A stretch of DNA of 64,000 bases from Mucilaginibacter phyllosphaerae (GCF_004378255.1 NZ_SNQG01000001.1:1-64000); one strand, 5' to 3'. Numbered from the stretch's first letter, positions 7,665 through 17,664 are shown. Program-made: numbers and translations. The notes: generated by a model from the sequence alone, not told the origin.

Positions 7665-8714
7665 TCACTGCAAACACACTTCGCCTTCAAAATTCTTTTT
7701 AGTGAGCTGTGGCGAAAAGCAGGTCATCATTTCTTCGGCTTTTTTAACCATGTTTTTTGAGCCGATAAATATTGCCGTGCGTTGATGCAGTTCGGTTACT
7801 TCCAGTTCCAGTATCCGGTTATAGCCATTACTGGCCATGCCCCCGGCTTGTTCTATTATAAACGCCATTGGGTTACACTCATACACCAAACGCAGCTTAC
7901 CGTTAGGCGCGGCAGCAGTTAAAGGGTAAATAAATATACCGCCTTTTATCATGTTTCGATGCAAATCAGCTACCATAGAGCCAATGTAACGGGAAGTATA
8001 AGGCCTTTGGGTTTTAGTATCCTCTACCTGGCAATATTTAATATATTTTTTTACCCCATCCGGAAAGTGCGAATAATAGCCTTCGTTTATGGAATAAATA
8101 ACCCCATCATCAGGGATGCGCAGATCCGGGTGCGACAGGCAAAATTCCCCTATAGAAGGATCGAGCGTAAAGCCATTAACACCTTTGCCTGTGGTATAAA
8201 CCAGCATGGTTGATGAGCCGTATATTACATAACCCGCGGCTACCTGTTCTATACCGCGTTGTAAAACATCATTTAAATCGGCTTTGCCCTGGGCAGAGAT
8301 GCGGCGATAGATAGAGAAGATGGTACCTATCCCTACATTTACATCAATGTTTGATGAACCATCCAATGGGTCGATAGCTACAACGTACTTAGCGTCTTTA
8401 GAGATCTCAGATTCGATGTGGATGCATTCATCATTTTCTTCGGATGCTACCATGCAGCACTCACCGCCACATTTAAGGGCAGAGATGAATTGCTCATTAG
8501 CGTAGACATCCAGTTTCTTTTGTCCTTCGCCCTGTATGTTCATGGTACCGGCATCGCCCAGGATATCGGCAAGCCCGGCTTTGTTCACCTCCCGGTTTAC
8601 AATTTTGGCGGCAATACCTATGTCCCGCAACAGGCGCGACAACTCGCCTTTAGCATAAGGGAAGTCGGCTTGTTTTTCAATAATAAATTGACCTAAAGTT
8701 TTAACTGCTTTCAT
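7665..8714 (-). CDS. fbp: Fructose-1,6-bisphosphatase class I
   Basis: The enzyme hydrolyses fructose-1,6-bisphosphate to fructose-6-phosphate in gluconeogenesis. Class I hallmarks are the metal-binding segment [14 protein letters not shown], preceded by ASEENDE, and the substrate-binding stretch [24 protein letters not shown]. The length of 349 residues is normal. It is the last gene of a minus operon; the phosphodiesterase gene upstream is 23 bp away. Confidence 0.97.
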   Translation of the reverse strand: MKAVKTLGQFIIEKQADFPYAKGELSRLLRDIGIAAKIVNREVNKAGLADILGDAGTMNIQGEGQKKLDVYANEQFISALKCGGECCMVASEENDECIHIESEISKDAKYVVAIDPLDGSSNIDVNVGIGTIFSIYRRISAQGKADLNDVLQRGIEQVAAGYVIYGSSTMLVYTTGKGVNGFTLDPSIGEFCLSHPDLRIPDDGVIYSINEGYYSHFPDGVKKYIKYCQVEDTKTQRPYTSRYIGSMVADLHRNMIKGGIFIYPLTAAAPNGKLRLVYECNPMAFIIEQAGGMASNGYNRILELEVTELHQRTAIFIGSKNMVKKAEEMMTCFSPQLTKKNFEGEVCLQ

Positions 8715-8737
8715 TAGCTTAGTGTATTTTTTACATA

Positions 8738-9229
8738 TTATTTATGCAATTCAATAACGTCTAAGGTATGAATTTTTTCATCAGTTACAGAAAATCTGAT
8801 TAATGTTTGCACCTTGTGCCAGCCCTGTTTACCAGCCGCACCGGGGTTTAAATGCAAACAATTTATCTTTTTATCATAAATTACTTTGAGGATGTGCGAG
8901 TGGCCGCTAATAAATAAGCCAGGTGGCTTAGTGTATATTTCACGCCTCACATCCGGCGCATATCTATCCGGGTATCCACCGATATGCGTCATCCACACAT
9001 CTACCTTTTCGCACATAAAACGAAGGTGTTCCGGATATACCTCACGGATGTTCTTTCCATCAATATTACCATAAACCCCTCTAAGCGGTTTAAAGGCGGC
9101 CAGTTTATCGGCCAGTTCTATATTTCCAAAATCGCCGGCATGCCATATCTCGTCGCAGTTCTCGAAATGTTTAAATACGGCATCATCCAGGTAACCGTGA
9201 GTGTCTGATATCAGGCCGATGCGGGTCAT
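8738..9229 (-). CDS. YfcE/MJ0936-type metallophosphoesterase
   Basis: This 163-residue single-domain calcineurin-like phosphodiesterase has all metal-binding blocks: ISDTHG (Asp9, His11), HAGDFGN, YGNIDG, TH near residue 82 and SGHSH. Proteins of this small family hydrolyse phosphodiesters in vitro; the physiological substrate is uncertain. It sits in the operon between trmN6 and fbp, with gaps of 32 and 23 bp. Confidence 0.92.
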   Translation of the reverse strand: MTRIGLISDTHGYLDDAVFKHFENCDEIWHAGDFGNIELADKLAAFKPLRGVYGNIDGKNIREVYPEHLRFMCEKVDVWMTHIGGYPDRYAPDVRREIYTKPPGLFISGHSHILKVIYDKKINCLHLNPGAAGKQGWHKVQTLIRFSVTDEKIHTLDVIELHK

Positions 9230-9261
9230 ATGATTTTAGAATTTGGATTTACGATTTTGGA

Positions 9262-9972
9262 TTAGAATATCGTCAAAAAGTCTTTAAGTGCCGCACGATA
9301 TGCTGCTGAATAAACTTTTGGCGCATCATATATCACAAAGCTTTTTTGTGCTATTTGTTTCTGGTCTTTGCCGATAATTATGATCTCCCGGTGCGGTACA
9401 GAATTAACGAATGATTTAATAGAGAATACCTTATGCAGATATAGCTGATGCTTCGGTAAAAAATCTTTTATAACAGCGGCTGTAACTATAGGCACTATTA
9501 ACTGGCAGGTACCCACATCATTTAGTCCATTAAAAATACAGCCGAGTAACCTTTCAAAAAAAGCCCCATCCGTATGCCGGGCCAGGTTCTTTTTATTGTT
9601 TGATGAGATTAGCGAATCCAGAAAGAATGGCGGATTGGAAACGATCAGGTCATACTTATTACCCTTATGCTTGTCAAAAAAATCTTCAAAAGCATTAAAG
9701 TGCATAGTTAACCTGCTATGATACTGCGCGTTACTGAAATTTTGCCCGGCCATTTCAGCAGCATCCCGGTCAATCTCTACAGCGTCTATTCGGGCATTAG
9801 CAAAACGCTGTGCCAGCATTAATGCAATAACACCTGTGCCGGTACCAATATCAATAATGCTTTTAGGGTTGTCGGCTTCAATCAGGGCACCAAGCAGTAC
9901 ACCATCGGTATTTACCTTCATGGCGCAACCTGTTTGATCTACATCAAACTGTTTAAATTTAAAGATATCCAC
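9262..9972 (-). CDS. trmN6: tRNA1(Val) A37 N6-methyltransferase
   Basis: This Rossmann-fold SAM-dependent methyltransferase has motif I IDIGTGTGVIALMLAQR (about 40-56), acidic VEID at the end of beta-2 and the adenine N6-methylase signature SNPPFF. The N-terminal FKFKQFDVDQTGCAMKVNTDGVLLGA is the typical start of the YfiC/TrmN6 family, which methylates A37 of tRNA-Val. Length 236 is normal. The gap of 8 bp to the upstream glycosyltransferase indicates co-transcription. Confidence 0.93.
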   Translation of the reverse strand: MDIFKFKQFDVDQTGCAMKVNTDGVLLGALIEADNPKSIIDIGTGTGVIALMLAQRFANARIDAVEIDRDAAEMAGQNFSNAQYHSRLTMHFNAFEDFFDKHKGNKYDLIVSNPPFFLDSLISSNNKKNLARHTDGAFFERLLGCIFNGLNDVGTCQLIVPIVTAAVIKDFLPKHQLYLHKVFSIKSFVNSVPHREIIIIGKDQKQIAQKSFVIYDAPKVYSAAYRAALKDFLTIF

Positions 9973-9980
9973 CCAAAACG

Positions 9981-10703
9981 TTATTTAAACAACCCGTATT
10001 TAAGGATGCAGTAAATGGCACGTACGCCATCCTTCCACCCTATTTTTTTACCATCTTCATAAGTACGGCCATAGTAAGAAATGCCTACTTCATATATACG
10101 TATGCGTGGCGTGCGCGACATTTTAATGGTCACCTCCGGTTCAAAACCAAAACGTTGTTCTTCCAGCTTAATGTTTTGCAACAATTTGGTATTGAATAGC
10201 TTATAACAGGTTTCCATATCCGTAAGGTTAAGGTTGCTAACCATGTTTGATAAAAAAGTAAGCCAGCGGTTACCTATTGTATGCCAAAAAAACAAGATAC
10301 GGTGTGGGTTGCTCCCCATAAATCTCGATCCATAAACAACATCGGCAAAACCGTTGCAAACAGGTTTTAACAGGTCGTTATATTCGGCAGGATCGTATTC
10401 CAGGTCGGCATCTTGTATAATGGTGTATTCACCGGTTGCCTGGGCAATACCCGTGTGCAATGCGGCTCCCTTGCCTTTGTTATACTGATGTTTAAAGTAT
10501 CTGATATCCAGTTCGGTATTTTCGGCTTTATAGCCGGCAACAGCCTGTTCGGTATTATCTTTCGAGCAATCGTCCACAATAATAATTTCCTTTTGGATGT
10601 TATCAATCAGCTCAACAGCTTTTATCTTGTTCAGAATGAGGTGAATGGTGCCACCCTCGTTATAAGCAGGGATAATTATTGATAATTTACTTATTTTCAT
10701 CAT
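9981..10703 (-). CDS. Family 2 glycosyltransferase (polyprenyl-phosphate type)
   Basis: This 240-residue GT-A enzyme lacks membrane helices. It has LSIIIPAYNEGGTI at the N-terminus, the nucleotide-binding IIVDDCSKDNTE, the metal-binding QDADLEYDP and the acceptor segment GSRFMGSN. The pattern matches dolichol/polyprenyl-phosphate sugar transferases (DPM1-like), which charge a lipid carrier with hexose at the inner membrane. It is the first gene of a four-gene operon and diverges from pbpC with only 21 bp between starts. Either of the two starting Met codons could be used. Confidence 0.92.
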   Translation of the reverse strand: MMKISKLSIIIPAYNEGGTIHLILNKIKAVELIDNIQKEIIIVDDCSKDNTEQAVAGYKAENTELDIRYFKHQYNKGKGAALHTGIAQATGEYTIIQDADLEYDPAEYNDLLKPVCNGFADVVYGSRFMGSNPHRILFFWHTIGNRWLTFLSNMVSNLNLTDMETCYKLFNTKLLQNIKLEEQRFGFEPEVTIKMSRTPRIRIYEVGISYYGRTYEDGKKIGWKDGVRAIYCILKYGLFK

Positions 10704-10724
10704 GGATTATAAAATGCCGTATTA

Positions 10725-13109
10725 ATGTTATCGCGTATAAAGCAAAATTTTAAAAAGCCAAAAGTAATGATATTAACGGCTATTTTGCTTGCTTTATGCT
10801 GCTGGTTTGCACTTTGTTTACCTAAGCCATTGTTTAGCAGCCCTACTTCTTTTGTTATTGATGATGATGCCGGGCAGCTGCTTGGCGCATCCATCGCTGC
10901 CGACGGCCAGTGGCGATTTCCTTACAATGCCGGTGTACCCATAAAATTCGCCAGCTGCATCATAGCCTTTGAGGATAAGCGCTTTAATAGCCACTGGGGG
11001 TTTGATCCGCTGGCATTTGGGCGGGCCATTAAACAAAATATCAAATCAAAAAGGGTAACCAGCGGAGGCAGTACCTTAACCATGCAGGTGATCCGCCTGA
11101 GCACCCGCCATAACCGCACTATCTGGAATAAACTTGGCGAGATCTTTATGGCCATGCGGCTGGAAATCACCTATAGCAAAAAAGAAATTATGGCCCTGTA
11201 CGCCAGCAATGCCCCTTTTGGCAGTAACGTAATCGGGTTGGATGCTGCATCCTGGCGGTACTTTGGCCGTGGACCCAACAAGCTTTCCTGGGGTGAAATG
11301 GCGGCGCTCGCCGTGCTGCCCAATGCGCCGTCACTGGTGCATCCGGGTAAAAACAGGTTGATCCTGCTCAAGAAACGGAATAGCCTGATTGATAAACTTT
11401 ACAGGCAGGGTATCATCGACAGCACTACAGCCGCACTTGCCAGGCTGGAGCCCGTGCCCGAAAAACCTATGCCCCTACCCCAGATGGCACCCCATTTATT
11501 ACAACGTTTTAAAGCAGATTTTAACGACCGAAAACAGCCCTTCAATCGCCTTAAAACGACCTTAAAAAGTACATTACAAGCACAAGTTAGCAACCTGTTG
11601 GAAAAACACCACCAGGTACTGAAAGCCAACGACATTAACAACATTGCCGCCTTGGTGCTTGATGTGGAAACCGGCGCAACGCTGGCTTATGTAGGCAACA
11701 TCAGCCACCGCGAAGACCCCGAAATGGAAAGCGATGTGGATGTGGTAGGTGCGCCGCGCAGCCCGGGCAGTACGCTGAAACCGTTACTTTATGCCAGCAT
11801 GCTGCACGATGGTTTGATACTACCCAACAGCCTGATCCCGGATGTACCTACGCAGATTGCGGGCTACCATCCCGAAAATTTCGACCTTGGGTATGATGGC
11901 GCGGTACCGGCATCAAACGCCTTATCCAGATCATTAAATATACCTGCCGTTAAGATGCTGCAGCAGTATAAGTACGAGCGCTTTTACGATAAGCTGAAAA
12001 AGACAGGCATCAGCACGCTCAAACAACCGGCCGACCATTACGGCCTGTCGCTGATACTGGGCGGTGGCGAAAATACCCTTTGGGAGCTTACCGGCGCCTA
12101 TGCCGATATGGCCAGGGTGCTCAATCATTACAATAAAACAAACGGATGGTATGACCCTGCCGATTACCACGACCCGGTGTACACCACATCGCCGAAGGCA
12201 AAACCCGCTTTGGAGAAAAACGGACTGTTAGACGCCGGATCTATATTTTACACCCTGCAGGCTATGGAAGAGGTGATGCGCCCCGGCGAAGAAATGCTTT
12301 GGCAGCAATTCAGTTCTACCCAGCGCATTGCCTGGAAAACAGGTACCAGCTTTGGCTTTAGGGATGGATGGGCCATCGGCATCACCCCAAAATATGTTGT
12401 TGGCGTATGGGTGGGCAATACCGATGGCGAAGGCCGGCCGGGCTTAACGGGCATCCATACGGCGGCACCTGTGCTGTTTGATATCTTTAGGATGCTGCCG
12501 GCCGCGCGGGAATGGTTTGACCTGCCCACCGGCGAACTGGTAAAGATAAATGTATGCAAAGAAAGCGGTTACCGGGCAGGCCAGTACTGCGAACATCCCG
12601 TTGAACAACTGTTACCCAAAAGCGGACTGAGAGCCCCTGTTTGCCCCTGGCATAAGCTGGTACACCTATCTGCCGACCAAAAATTCCAGGTAACCGGCAA
12701 TTGTATCTCGCCGGATAACATGGTTAATAAAAGCTGGTTTGTACTGCCCCCGTCTATGGAGTATTATTATAAAACCAAAAACTACCAGTACCATACCCTA
12801 CCCCCGTTCGGCCCCGGCTGCGAACAGGCCGAAGCCAACCCGATGGAACTGATCTACCCTAAAGACGGCGCAAAGGTTTATGTGCCCCTGGAAGCCAATG
12901 GCAAACGCGGACGCTTAATTTGCAATGCCGCGCACCGGCAAAGCGGCATTAAAATATACTGGCACCTGGATGATAAGTATGTAGGCGAAAGCAGCGCCTT
13001 CCACCAGATGGCGCTTAACCCTTTGCCAGGCAAACATAAGCTTACCCTGGTAGATGCCAGCGGCAACACTCTGCAAATCAATTTTGAGGTGCTGGATAAG
13101 GATAAATAA
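10725..13109 (+). CDS. pbpC: Penicillin-binding protein 1C
   Basis: This bifunctional peptidoglycan synthase is anchored by one helix (about residues 15-33). The GT51 transglycosylase domain has FEDKRFNSHWGFD and GGSTLTMQ. The transpeptidase domain has SPGSTLKPLLYA (nucleophile near residue 348), SRSLN and KTGTSFGFRDGWA near residue 538. The C-terminal extension after residue about 690 (MELIYPKDGAKVYVP) is the BiPBP_C domain that marks class 1C. At 794 residues it is normal. The alpha-2-macroglobulin gene that often accompanies pbpC is absent. An in-frame start at residue 15 is also possible. Confidence 0.95.
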   Translation: MLSRIKQNFKKPKVMILTAILLALCCWFALCLPKPLFSSPTSFVIDDDAGQLLGASIAADGQWRFPYNAGVPIKFASCIIAFEDKRFNSHWGFDPLAFGRAIKQNIKSKRVTSGGSTLTMQVIRLSTRHNRTIWNKLGEIFMAMRLEITYSKKEIMALYASNAPFGSNVIGLDAASWRYFGRGPNKLSWGEMAALAVLPNAPSLVHPGKNRLILLKKRNSLIDKLYRQGIIDSTTAALARLEPVPEKPMPLPQMAPHLLQRFKADFNDRKQPFNRLKTTLKSTLQAQVSNLLEKHHQVLKANDINNIAALVLDVETGATLAYVGNISHREDPEMESDVDVVGAPRSPGSTLKPLLYASMLHDGLILPNSLIPDVPTQIAGYHPENFDLGYDGAVPASNALSRSLNIPAVKMLQQYKYERFYDKLKKTGISTLKQPADHYGLSLILGGGENTLWELTGAYADMARVLNHYNKTNGWYDPADYHDPVYTTSPKAKPALEKNGLLDAGSIFYTLQAMEEVMRPGEEMLWQQFSSTQRIAWKTGTSFGFRDGWAIGITPKYVVGVWVGNTDGEGRPGLTGIHTAAPVLFDIFRMLPAAREWFDLPTGELVKINVCKESGYRAGQYCEHPVEQLLPKSGLRAPVCPWHKLVHLSADQKFQVTGNCISPDNMVNKSWFVLPPSMEYYYKTKNYQYHTLPPFGPGCEQAEANPMELIYPKDGAKVYVPLEANGKRGRLICNAAHRQSGIKIYWHLDDKYVGESSAFHQMALNPLPGKHKLTLVDASGNTLQINFEVLDKDK

Positions 13110-13155
13110 AAGCTCATCCTGGTTGAATCTGTAGCACCGGATAAAAATTATCTTT

Positions 13156-14057
13156 TATCCCTCTTTCCGCCGAAGGCGAAGAGAGGGTCGCGCACAGAGT
13201 GCCGCGGGGTGAGTAAGATCGCCGCCTGCAGAATCACCCGCTTGGTTAGTTAACTCACCCCGACGACGCTGCGCTGGTCGCCCCTCTCTGCGCAAGCGCA
13301 AAGAGGGTGTGGAATTATTTTATCCCTCTTTCCGCCGAAGGCGAAGAGAGGGTGGTCAAACGTAGCAATGACCGGGTGAGTAAGATCGCCGCCTGCAGAA
13401 TCACCCGCTTGGTTAGTAACTCACCCCGACTGCGCTGCGCTGGTCAACCCTCTCTGCGCAAGCGCAAAGAGGGTGTGGAATTATTTTATCCCTCTTTCCG
13501 CCGAAGGCGAAGAGAGGGTGGTCGAGCTTAGTAATGACGGGTGAGTAAGATCGCCGCGGGTAATCGTCCGCTTGGTTAGTAACTCACCCCGACTGCGCTG
13601 CGCTGGTCAACCCTCTCTGCGCAAGCGCAAAGAGGGTGTGAAATTATTTTATCCCTCTTTCCGCCGAAGGCGAAGAGAGGGTGGTCGAGCTTAGTAATGA
13701 CGGGTGAGTAAGATCGCCGCGGGTAATCGTCCGCTTTGTGAGTCTACTCACCCCGACTACGCTGCGCTGGTCGACCCTCTCTGCTCAAGCGCAAAGAGGG
13801 TGGGGAATTATCTTTTATCCCTCTTTCCGCCGAAGACGAAGAGAAGGTCGCGCACGGAGTGCCGCGGGGTGAGTAAATAGCCGCCGGGCAAGATCACCCG
13901 CTTTATGAGTCTACTCACCCCGACGACGCTGCGCTGGTCGACCCTCTCTGCGCAAGCGCAAAGAGGGTGTGGAATTATTTTATCCCTCTTTCCGCCGAAG
14001 GCGAAGAGAGGGTGGTCGAGCGTAGCAATGACCGGGTGAGTAAGATCGCCGCCACCT
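13156..14057. repeat. Array of about 165-bp palindromic repeats, 5.5 copies
   Basis: Units begin at 13156, 13321, 13487, 13650, 13816 and 13981 (periods 165, 166, 163, 166, 165); the sixth is cut near 14057. Each unit has a left hairpin (CCCTCTTTCCGCC...CGAAGAGAGGG) and an inner GGGTGAGTAAG. A variable spacer and ACTCACCCCGA come next. A right hairpin (CCCTCTCTGCGC...GCAAAGAGGG) closes the unit. The right half is an imperfect reverse complement of the left, so one unit is a pair of inverted REP-like elements. No transposase is nearby. Short ORFs inside are by-products of the repeat. Confidence 0.9.
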
Positions 14058-14170
14058 ACAAACCCCTCCCTGCCATTACACAAACCAACACGCCCCTCCC
14101 CAGGTAGGGAATTTTAGTGGCATTTTAAATTTACATCAAACTTGTCCCAAATTCCCGTTAACTTAGTGGT

Positions 14171-14875
14171 ATGCTTGAACAATACGACCTGGGCAACCTG
14201 ATGGTGCTGGACATTGAAACCGTACCGCAATACAGCAGTTACGACGATATGCCCGATAACCTGCAGGAACTTTGGGCGCATAAATCGCAATACCAGCGTA
14301 AGGACGAAACACCGAAGGAATTTTATGAGCGCGCAGGCATCTGGGCCGAGTTTGGCAAGATCGTTTGCATTTCAGTTGGCATTTTTTTAAACGGTAAACG
14401 CGCGGGTTTGCGCATAAAATCGTTCGCCGGGCACCAGGAAAAAGAATTGCTCGAAGATTTTAGCAAGATGTTGAGCAGCCAGCCTTTAAGCATTATACTT
14501 TGCGCCCATAACGGCAAGGAGTTTGACCTGCCCTACATTTGCCGCCGGATGCTGCTGAACAGCGTACCATTCCCGCCGCACTTACAGATCCACGGTAAAA
14601 AGCCCTGGGAGATCCCTCACCTGGACACGATGGAGCTATGGAAATTCGGCGATTATAAAAACTACACGTCGTTGAGCCTGCTTACCGCTATCTTCAATAT
14701 CCCAACCTCCAAAGATGATATCGACGGCAGCCAGGTTGGCCATGTGTACTGGGTAGAGAACGACCTGCCGCGCATCTGCACCTATTGCCAAAAAGATGTG
14801 ATTGCCACCGCGCAGCTCATCCGCCGTTACCGCGGCGAGGCCTTGATCGAAGAAGAATGTATCACGATAGTATAA
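14171..14875 (+). CDS. PolB-type 3'-5' exonuclease (DEDDy)
   Basis: This 234-residue stand-alone exonuclease is related to the proofreading domain of family B DNA polymerases. Exo I is MVLDIETVP (Asp and Glu near residues 14-16). The second acidic block is CAHNGKEFDLPYICRR near residue 118. Exo III is TYCQKDVIATAQL near residue 205. The middle KPWEIPHLDTMELWKFGDYK is characteristic of this Bacteroidota family. It probably acts in DNA repair. It starts 113 bp after the repeat array, and a VOC gene follows with a 17-bp gap. Confidence 0.9.
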   Translation: MLEQYDLGNLMVLDIETVPQYSSYDDMPDNLQELWAHKSQYQRKDETPKEFYERAGIWAEFGKIVCISVGIFLNGKRAGLRIKSFAGHQEKELLEDFSKMLSSQPLSIILCAHNGKEFDLPYICRRMLLNSVPFPPHLQIHGKKPWEIPHLDTMELWKFGDYKNYTSLSLLTAIFNIPTSKDDIDGSQVGHVYWVENDLPRICTYCQKDVIATAQLIRRYRGEALIEEECITIV

Positions 14876-14892
14876 ATCATCACATAAAAAAA

Positions 14893-15258
14893 ATGAAACA
14901 CAAAGGTATATCCATGCGCCCGTTTATAGGCGCCAAAGATTTTGAGGTATCGCGCAGTTTTTACCGCGACCTGGGCTTTGAAGAAGCCGTTTTATCGCAT
15001 AATATGTCGGTTTTCAGGAGCGGAAATTTAAGCTTTTACCTACAGGATGCTTACGTTAAAGACTGGATAGACAACACCATGATTTTTATGGAAGTAGACA
15101 GCGTAGAGCGCTTTTGGGCCGAACTGTTAGCCTTAAACCTTACCGATAAGTATCAGGGAGCAAAGCTTACCCCTATCAAAAAATTAGACTGGGGTATGGA
15201 GTGTTTTGTGCACGATCCATCCGGAATATTATGGCACTTTGGGGAGTTTTATAAATAG
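14893..15258 (+). CDS. VOC (glyoxalase/bleomycin-resistance fold) protein
   Basis: I take the ATG at 14893 (MKHKGISMRPFIGAKDF) as the start because earlier in-frame codons overlap the exonuclease gene and have no family similarity. The resulting 121 residues form paired beta-alpha-beta-beta-beta modules, with FEVSRSFYRDLGF, SFYLQDAY and the closing FVHDPSGILWHFGEF. Members bind a divalent metal and act on or sequester small molecules; the substrate is unknown. It lies 17 bp downstream of the exonuclease gene. Confidence 0.85.
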   Translation: MKHKGISMRPFIGAKDFEVSRSFYRDLGFEEAVLSHNMSVFRSGNLSFYLQDAYVKDWIDNTMIFMEVDSVERFWAELLALNLTDKYQGAKLTPIKKLDWGMECFVHDPSGILWHFGEFYK

Positions 15259-15400
15259 TAAAGAGTTTTCGCTACAAGGGTTTCACATTTTGGACGATGC
15301 AATGCTTTGTATGGCGTAGTATCGCTTACGGAATATACTGCTATAACTAAAGCGAATGGTTACTTTACTCAAAGTATTAAATAATTATTAGTTTTTTTAC

Positions 15401-15431
15401 AATTATGTCATGTTGTTTCTGACATATAATT
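15401..15431. promoter_or_regulatory. Inverted repeat upstream of the lipoprotein gene
   Basis: AATTATGTCA (15401-15410) and TGACATATAATT (15420-15431) form an inverted repeat with one extra base. A TATCTTC sequence resembling a -7 element lies 3-10 bp downstream. This is a candidate operator/promoter region for the gene at 15463. Confidence 0.4.
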
Positions 15432-15462
15432 ATTATCTTCAACGAAACATTTACCTATCACA

Positions 15463-16947
15463 ATGAACAACCCCTTCCTCAAAAGCAATAAAAATGCTTT
15501 TAAATTCTGTATTGCTTTTCTAATTGCTTTTGTATCTGTACTTTACAGCTGCCGAAAGGACCATGTTAACCAAACAGCCAACCCGCAGGCCTTAACTACT
15601 ATCGATGCCCATATCCCGCAGCTGAAAGAGCTATATGCCAACGGGGTAAAAGCCCATAGTAAAGCCACCCAAAGTACCGGTAAATGGTATAATGACCTGA
15701 TCAATTCAATTGAGGTTGACTGGGACAGCTACACGCTGCAAAAAAGAAACGACAGCAGTATTGTGGCCGAATTTGAGATGAAGAATGATAGCGGGCTTTA
15801 CACTTTAAAACAGCTCGACGGAAAATACCGTAACAAAACAACGGTAGTATTTATAGAAAAAAAAGATGGCAGCCGTTTAAGCTTTTTTGCCAAAGTGATA
15901 GAAGACCTGAGTATCCCCGGCAGTGGGACGGTGCTGGATGAGCTGCATTACAGGAACATACCGGGCTTATTTAACGGGATGATATTTTACTACACGCTGG
16001 ACAGGCAGTTTGTGAACGGAGAGCGCTATGTGAACGGTGTGCGAACAGGCAGCGTATCATTTAACGAAGCAACAGGCGGCGTGCGGATAAACAGCATCAA
16101 AACCAATAGTGCAGCTGCACCATGCACCATTACCGATTTTTACAGTTACAACTGCCAGCAACTGCCGAGCGGCGAACTGATAGACTGCAGATATAAGTAC
16201 ATTGGTACGATAACCACGTGTGATGATGGTGATGGAGGGGGTTATGGCTATGGTGGCGACGGCAGCGGCGGCGGTGTACCGGCAGACCCGAAACCCTGTA
16301 TCCCGGCAAAACCAAATACGGTTGACATGACGGAAGTGGTAAAGAACGGTAAACTGGTGATACAAAGCATGCCGGCACCCGGCACCGGAGGCGGCACCAC
16401 GCCCACACCTACGCCTGTGCCTTGCCCTACGACACCGCCACCGCCTGTATTGGAAGAAATTGTTCCAGGCACAGGGCAAGTCAATGGAGCGAAAGACCCC
16501 GACTTTCCATCAAATTGTGCTTCATGGGCATATATGCAGGTTAGTAACGGAAATTATCAGGTGTGTGGAGTAAATGATTTAAGATTTGATTATATTACAG
16601 AATTTCAAAATTCTCAAGGAAAATTAGAGATTGATTATTTTAGAGCCATTTACAGCAAAACAATTTATTTTGAGTTTCCTAAAAAAAGAGTAGATGGAAC
16701 GATTATTACATCATCAGAGGCGGCAAGGCTTACTGCTTTAGCTAAAGATAATGCAGAAGAAATTTTAGAAAGTCAAGTTGAATCATCACCACCGCCTCAA
16801 TCAAACACCGAAACTCAAATCATGTTAAATAGATATTTAAATATATTAAGAAATCAGATACAATCATATGGAGGACGTATTACAACGAATAACAATTATG
16901 GAACTACATCAGTCCGAACTTACACAAAAGGAATAGGGGGCTGTTAA
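15463..16947 (+). CDS. Surface lipoprotein with AT-rich C-terminal module
   Basis: The N-terminus FKFCIAFLIAFVSVLYSC is a lipoprotein signal (Cys30). Residues 31-240 form a mixed region that includes paired Cys segments (APCTITDFYSYNCQQLP). Residues about 247-262 are glycine-rich and about 305-325 are proline/threonine-rich linkers. From about residue 339 base composition switches from GC-balanced to AT-rich and the sequence changes character (PSNCASWAYMQVSNGNYQVCG, then a helical stretch, ending YTKGIGGC). A stable N-terminus with linker and a foreign-looking tail recalls polymorphic toxins. No known toxin motif was recognised. The next gene starts 1 nt after the stop. Confidence 0.7.
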   Translation: MNNPFLKSNKNAFKFCIAFLIAFVSVLYSCRKDHVNQTANPQALTTIDAHIPQLKELYANGVKAHSKATQSTGKWYNDLINSIEVDWDSYTLQKRNDSSIVAEFEMKNDSGLYTLKQLDGKYRNKTTVVFIEKKDGSRLSFFAKVIEDLSIPGSGTVLDELHYRNIPGLFNGMIFYYTLDRQFVNGERYVNGVRTGSVSFNEATGGVRINSIKTNSAAAPCTITDFYSYNCQQLPSGELIDCRYKYIGTITTCDDGDGGGYGYGGDGSGGGVPADPKPCIPAKPNTVDMTEVVKNGKLVIQSMPAPGTGGGTTPTPTPVPCPTTPPPPVLEEIVPGTGQVNGAKDPDFPSNCASWAYMQVSNGNYQVCGVNDLRFDYITEFQNSQGKLEIDYFRAIYSKTIYFEFPKKRVDGTIITSSEAARLTALAKDNAEEILESQVESSPPPQSNTETQIMLNRYLNILRNQIQSYGGRITTNNNYGTTSVRTYTKGIGGC

Positions 16948-16948
16948 G

Positions 16949-17380
16949 ATGCATGATTTACCTTTATTTTTAAGATTTGTTGAAAGTAATGAAATAATAA
17001 AAAAAATCATTACAAATAGAGATTTTTCTAACATTAATTTTAAAAATTTAGATTTTATAAAAGAGTGGGATAATCAGTATGTGTTTAAAAATTTTCTTGT
17101 TGGTGAAGTTAAGTTTACTTCAATAAGAATTATAATAACTCCAGATAATATCGCTGTCTCTATGTTAAGTACCGATATTAAATATTTTGATGAACCTCTG
17201 ACGTATTTTGATCGTGAGGGAATATTTTACGAAAAAGAACCTTATTTAATTAATGGACACGAACTTAGAGAATTCAGAAGAAAGATTGGCTCTTTTACGC
17301 TATTTAATATGACAGCAAAACTATCCCTTTTAAAATCAGCCCTATATGGTTGTATTATAAAAATAGGGTTTTACAATTAA
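16949..17380 (+). CDS. AT-rich small cytosolic protein, immunity-like position
   Basis: This 143-residue protein is not recognised. It is AT-rich like the 3' end of the preceding gene, and its ATG lies 1 nt after that stop, so translation is coupled. It is predicted soluble, with alternating strands in the middle (VKFTSIRIIITPDNIAVSML) and a mildly hydrophobic C-terminus. Position and size fit an immunity or chaperone protein for the lipoprotein's C-terminal module, which is an inference from context only. Confidence 0.65.
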   Translation: MHDLPLFLRFVESNEIIKKIITNRDFSNINFKNLDFIKEWDNQYVFKNFLVGEVKFTSIRIIITPDNIAVSMLSTDIKYFDEPLTYFDREGIFYEKEPYLINGHELREFRRKIGSFTLFNMTAKLSLLKSALYGCIIKIGFYN

Positions 17381-17398
17381 ATTATATAAAGCTTGCTT

Positions 17399-17662
17399 AT
17401 GAAGAATTCTAAAGTTGTGATGGCAACTATTGTGTTATGCTTTATTATAAATATAGTATCAATCAATAAAAACCATAATTTATATAACGTTGGATTTCCT
17501 AATGTTTTTTATCAAAAAACAATTACTACCGGTGATTTGGGGTTAGGAGAAACGCACCATTTTTTTATTTTAAGCTTTATTTACAACATATTAATTTATT
17601 TAATTACCGTGTTTATTGTTGCAGCAATTATTAACTGTTTAAAGCCGGAACCTGACAATTAA
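17399..17662 (+). CDS. Small two-helix membrane protein
   Basis: The ATG at 17399 is preferred to an upstream TTG. The protein has 87 residues with transmembrane segments at about 6-22 and 58-80. The loop between them contains FYQKTITTGDLGLGETHHF. It is unrecognised and AT-rich, 18 bp after the preceding gene and presumably in the same transcript. Confidence 0.6.
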   Translation: MKNSKVVMATIVLCFIINIVSINKNHNLYNVGFPNVFYQKTITTGDLGLGETHHFFILSFIYNILIYLITVFIVAAIINCLKPEPDN

Positions 17663-17664
17663 AA

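Noticed and set aside
13156..14057. CRISPR array
   Set aside because: Repeats are about 165 bp, directly abutting and internally palindromic, without unique spacers of constant size, and no cas genes are near.
13307..14083. Short open frames on both strands within the repeat array
   Set aside because: They follow the repeat period, lack start signals and family similarity, and are by-products of palindromic, GC-rich repeats.
14785..14892. Upstream extension of the VOC gene
   Set aside because: The extra 36 residues overlap the exonuclease gene and do not resemble a VOC domain; the ATG at 14893 fits better.
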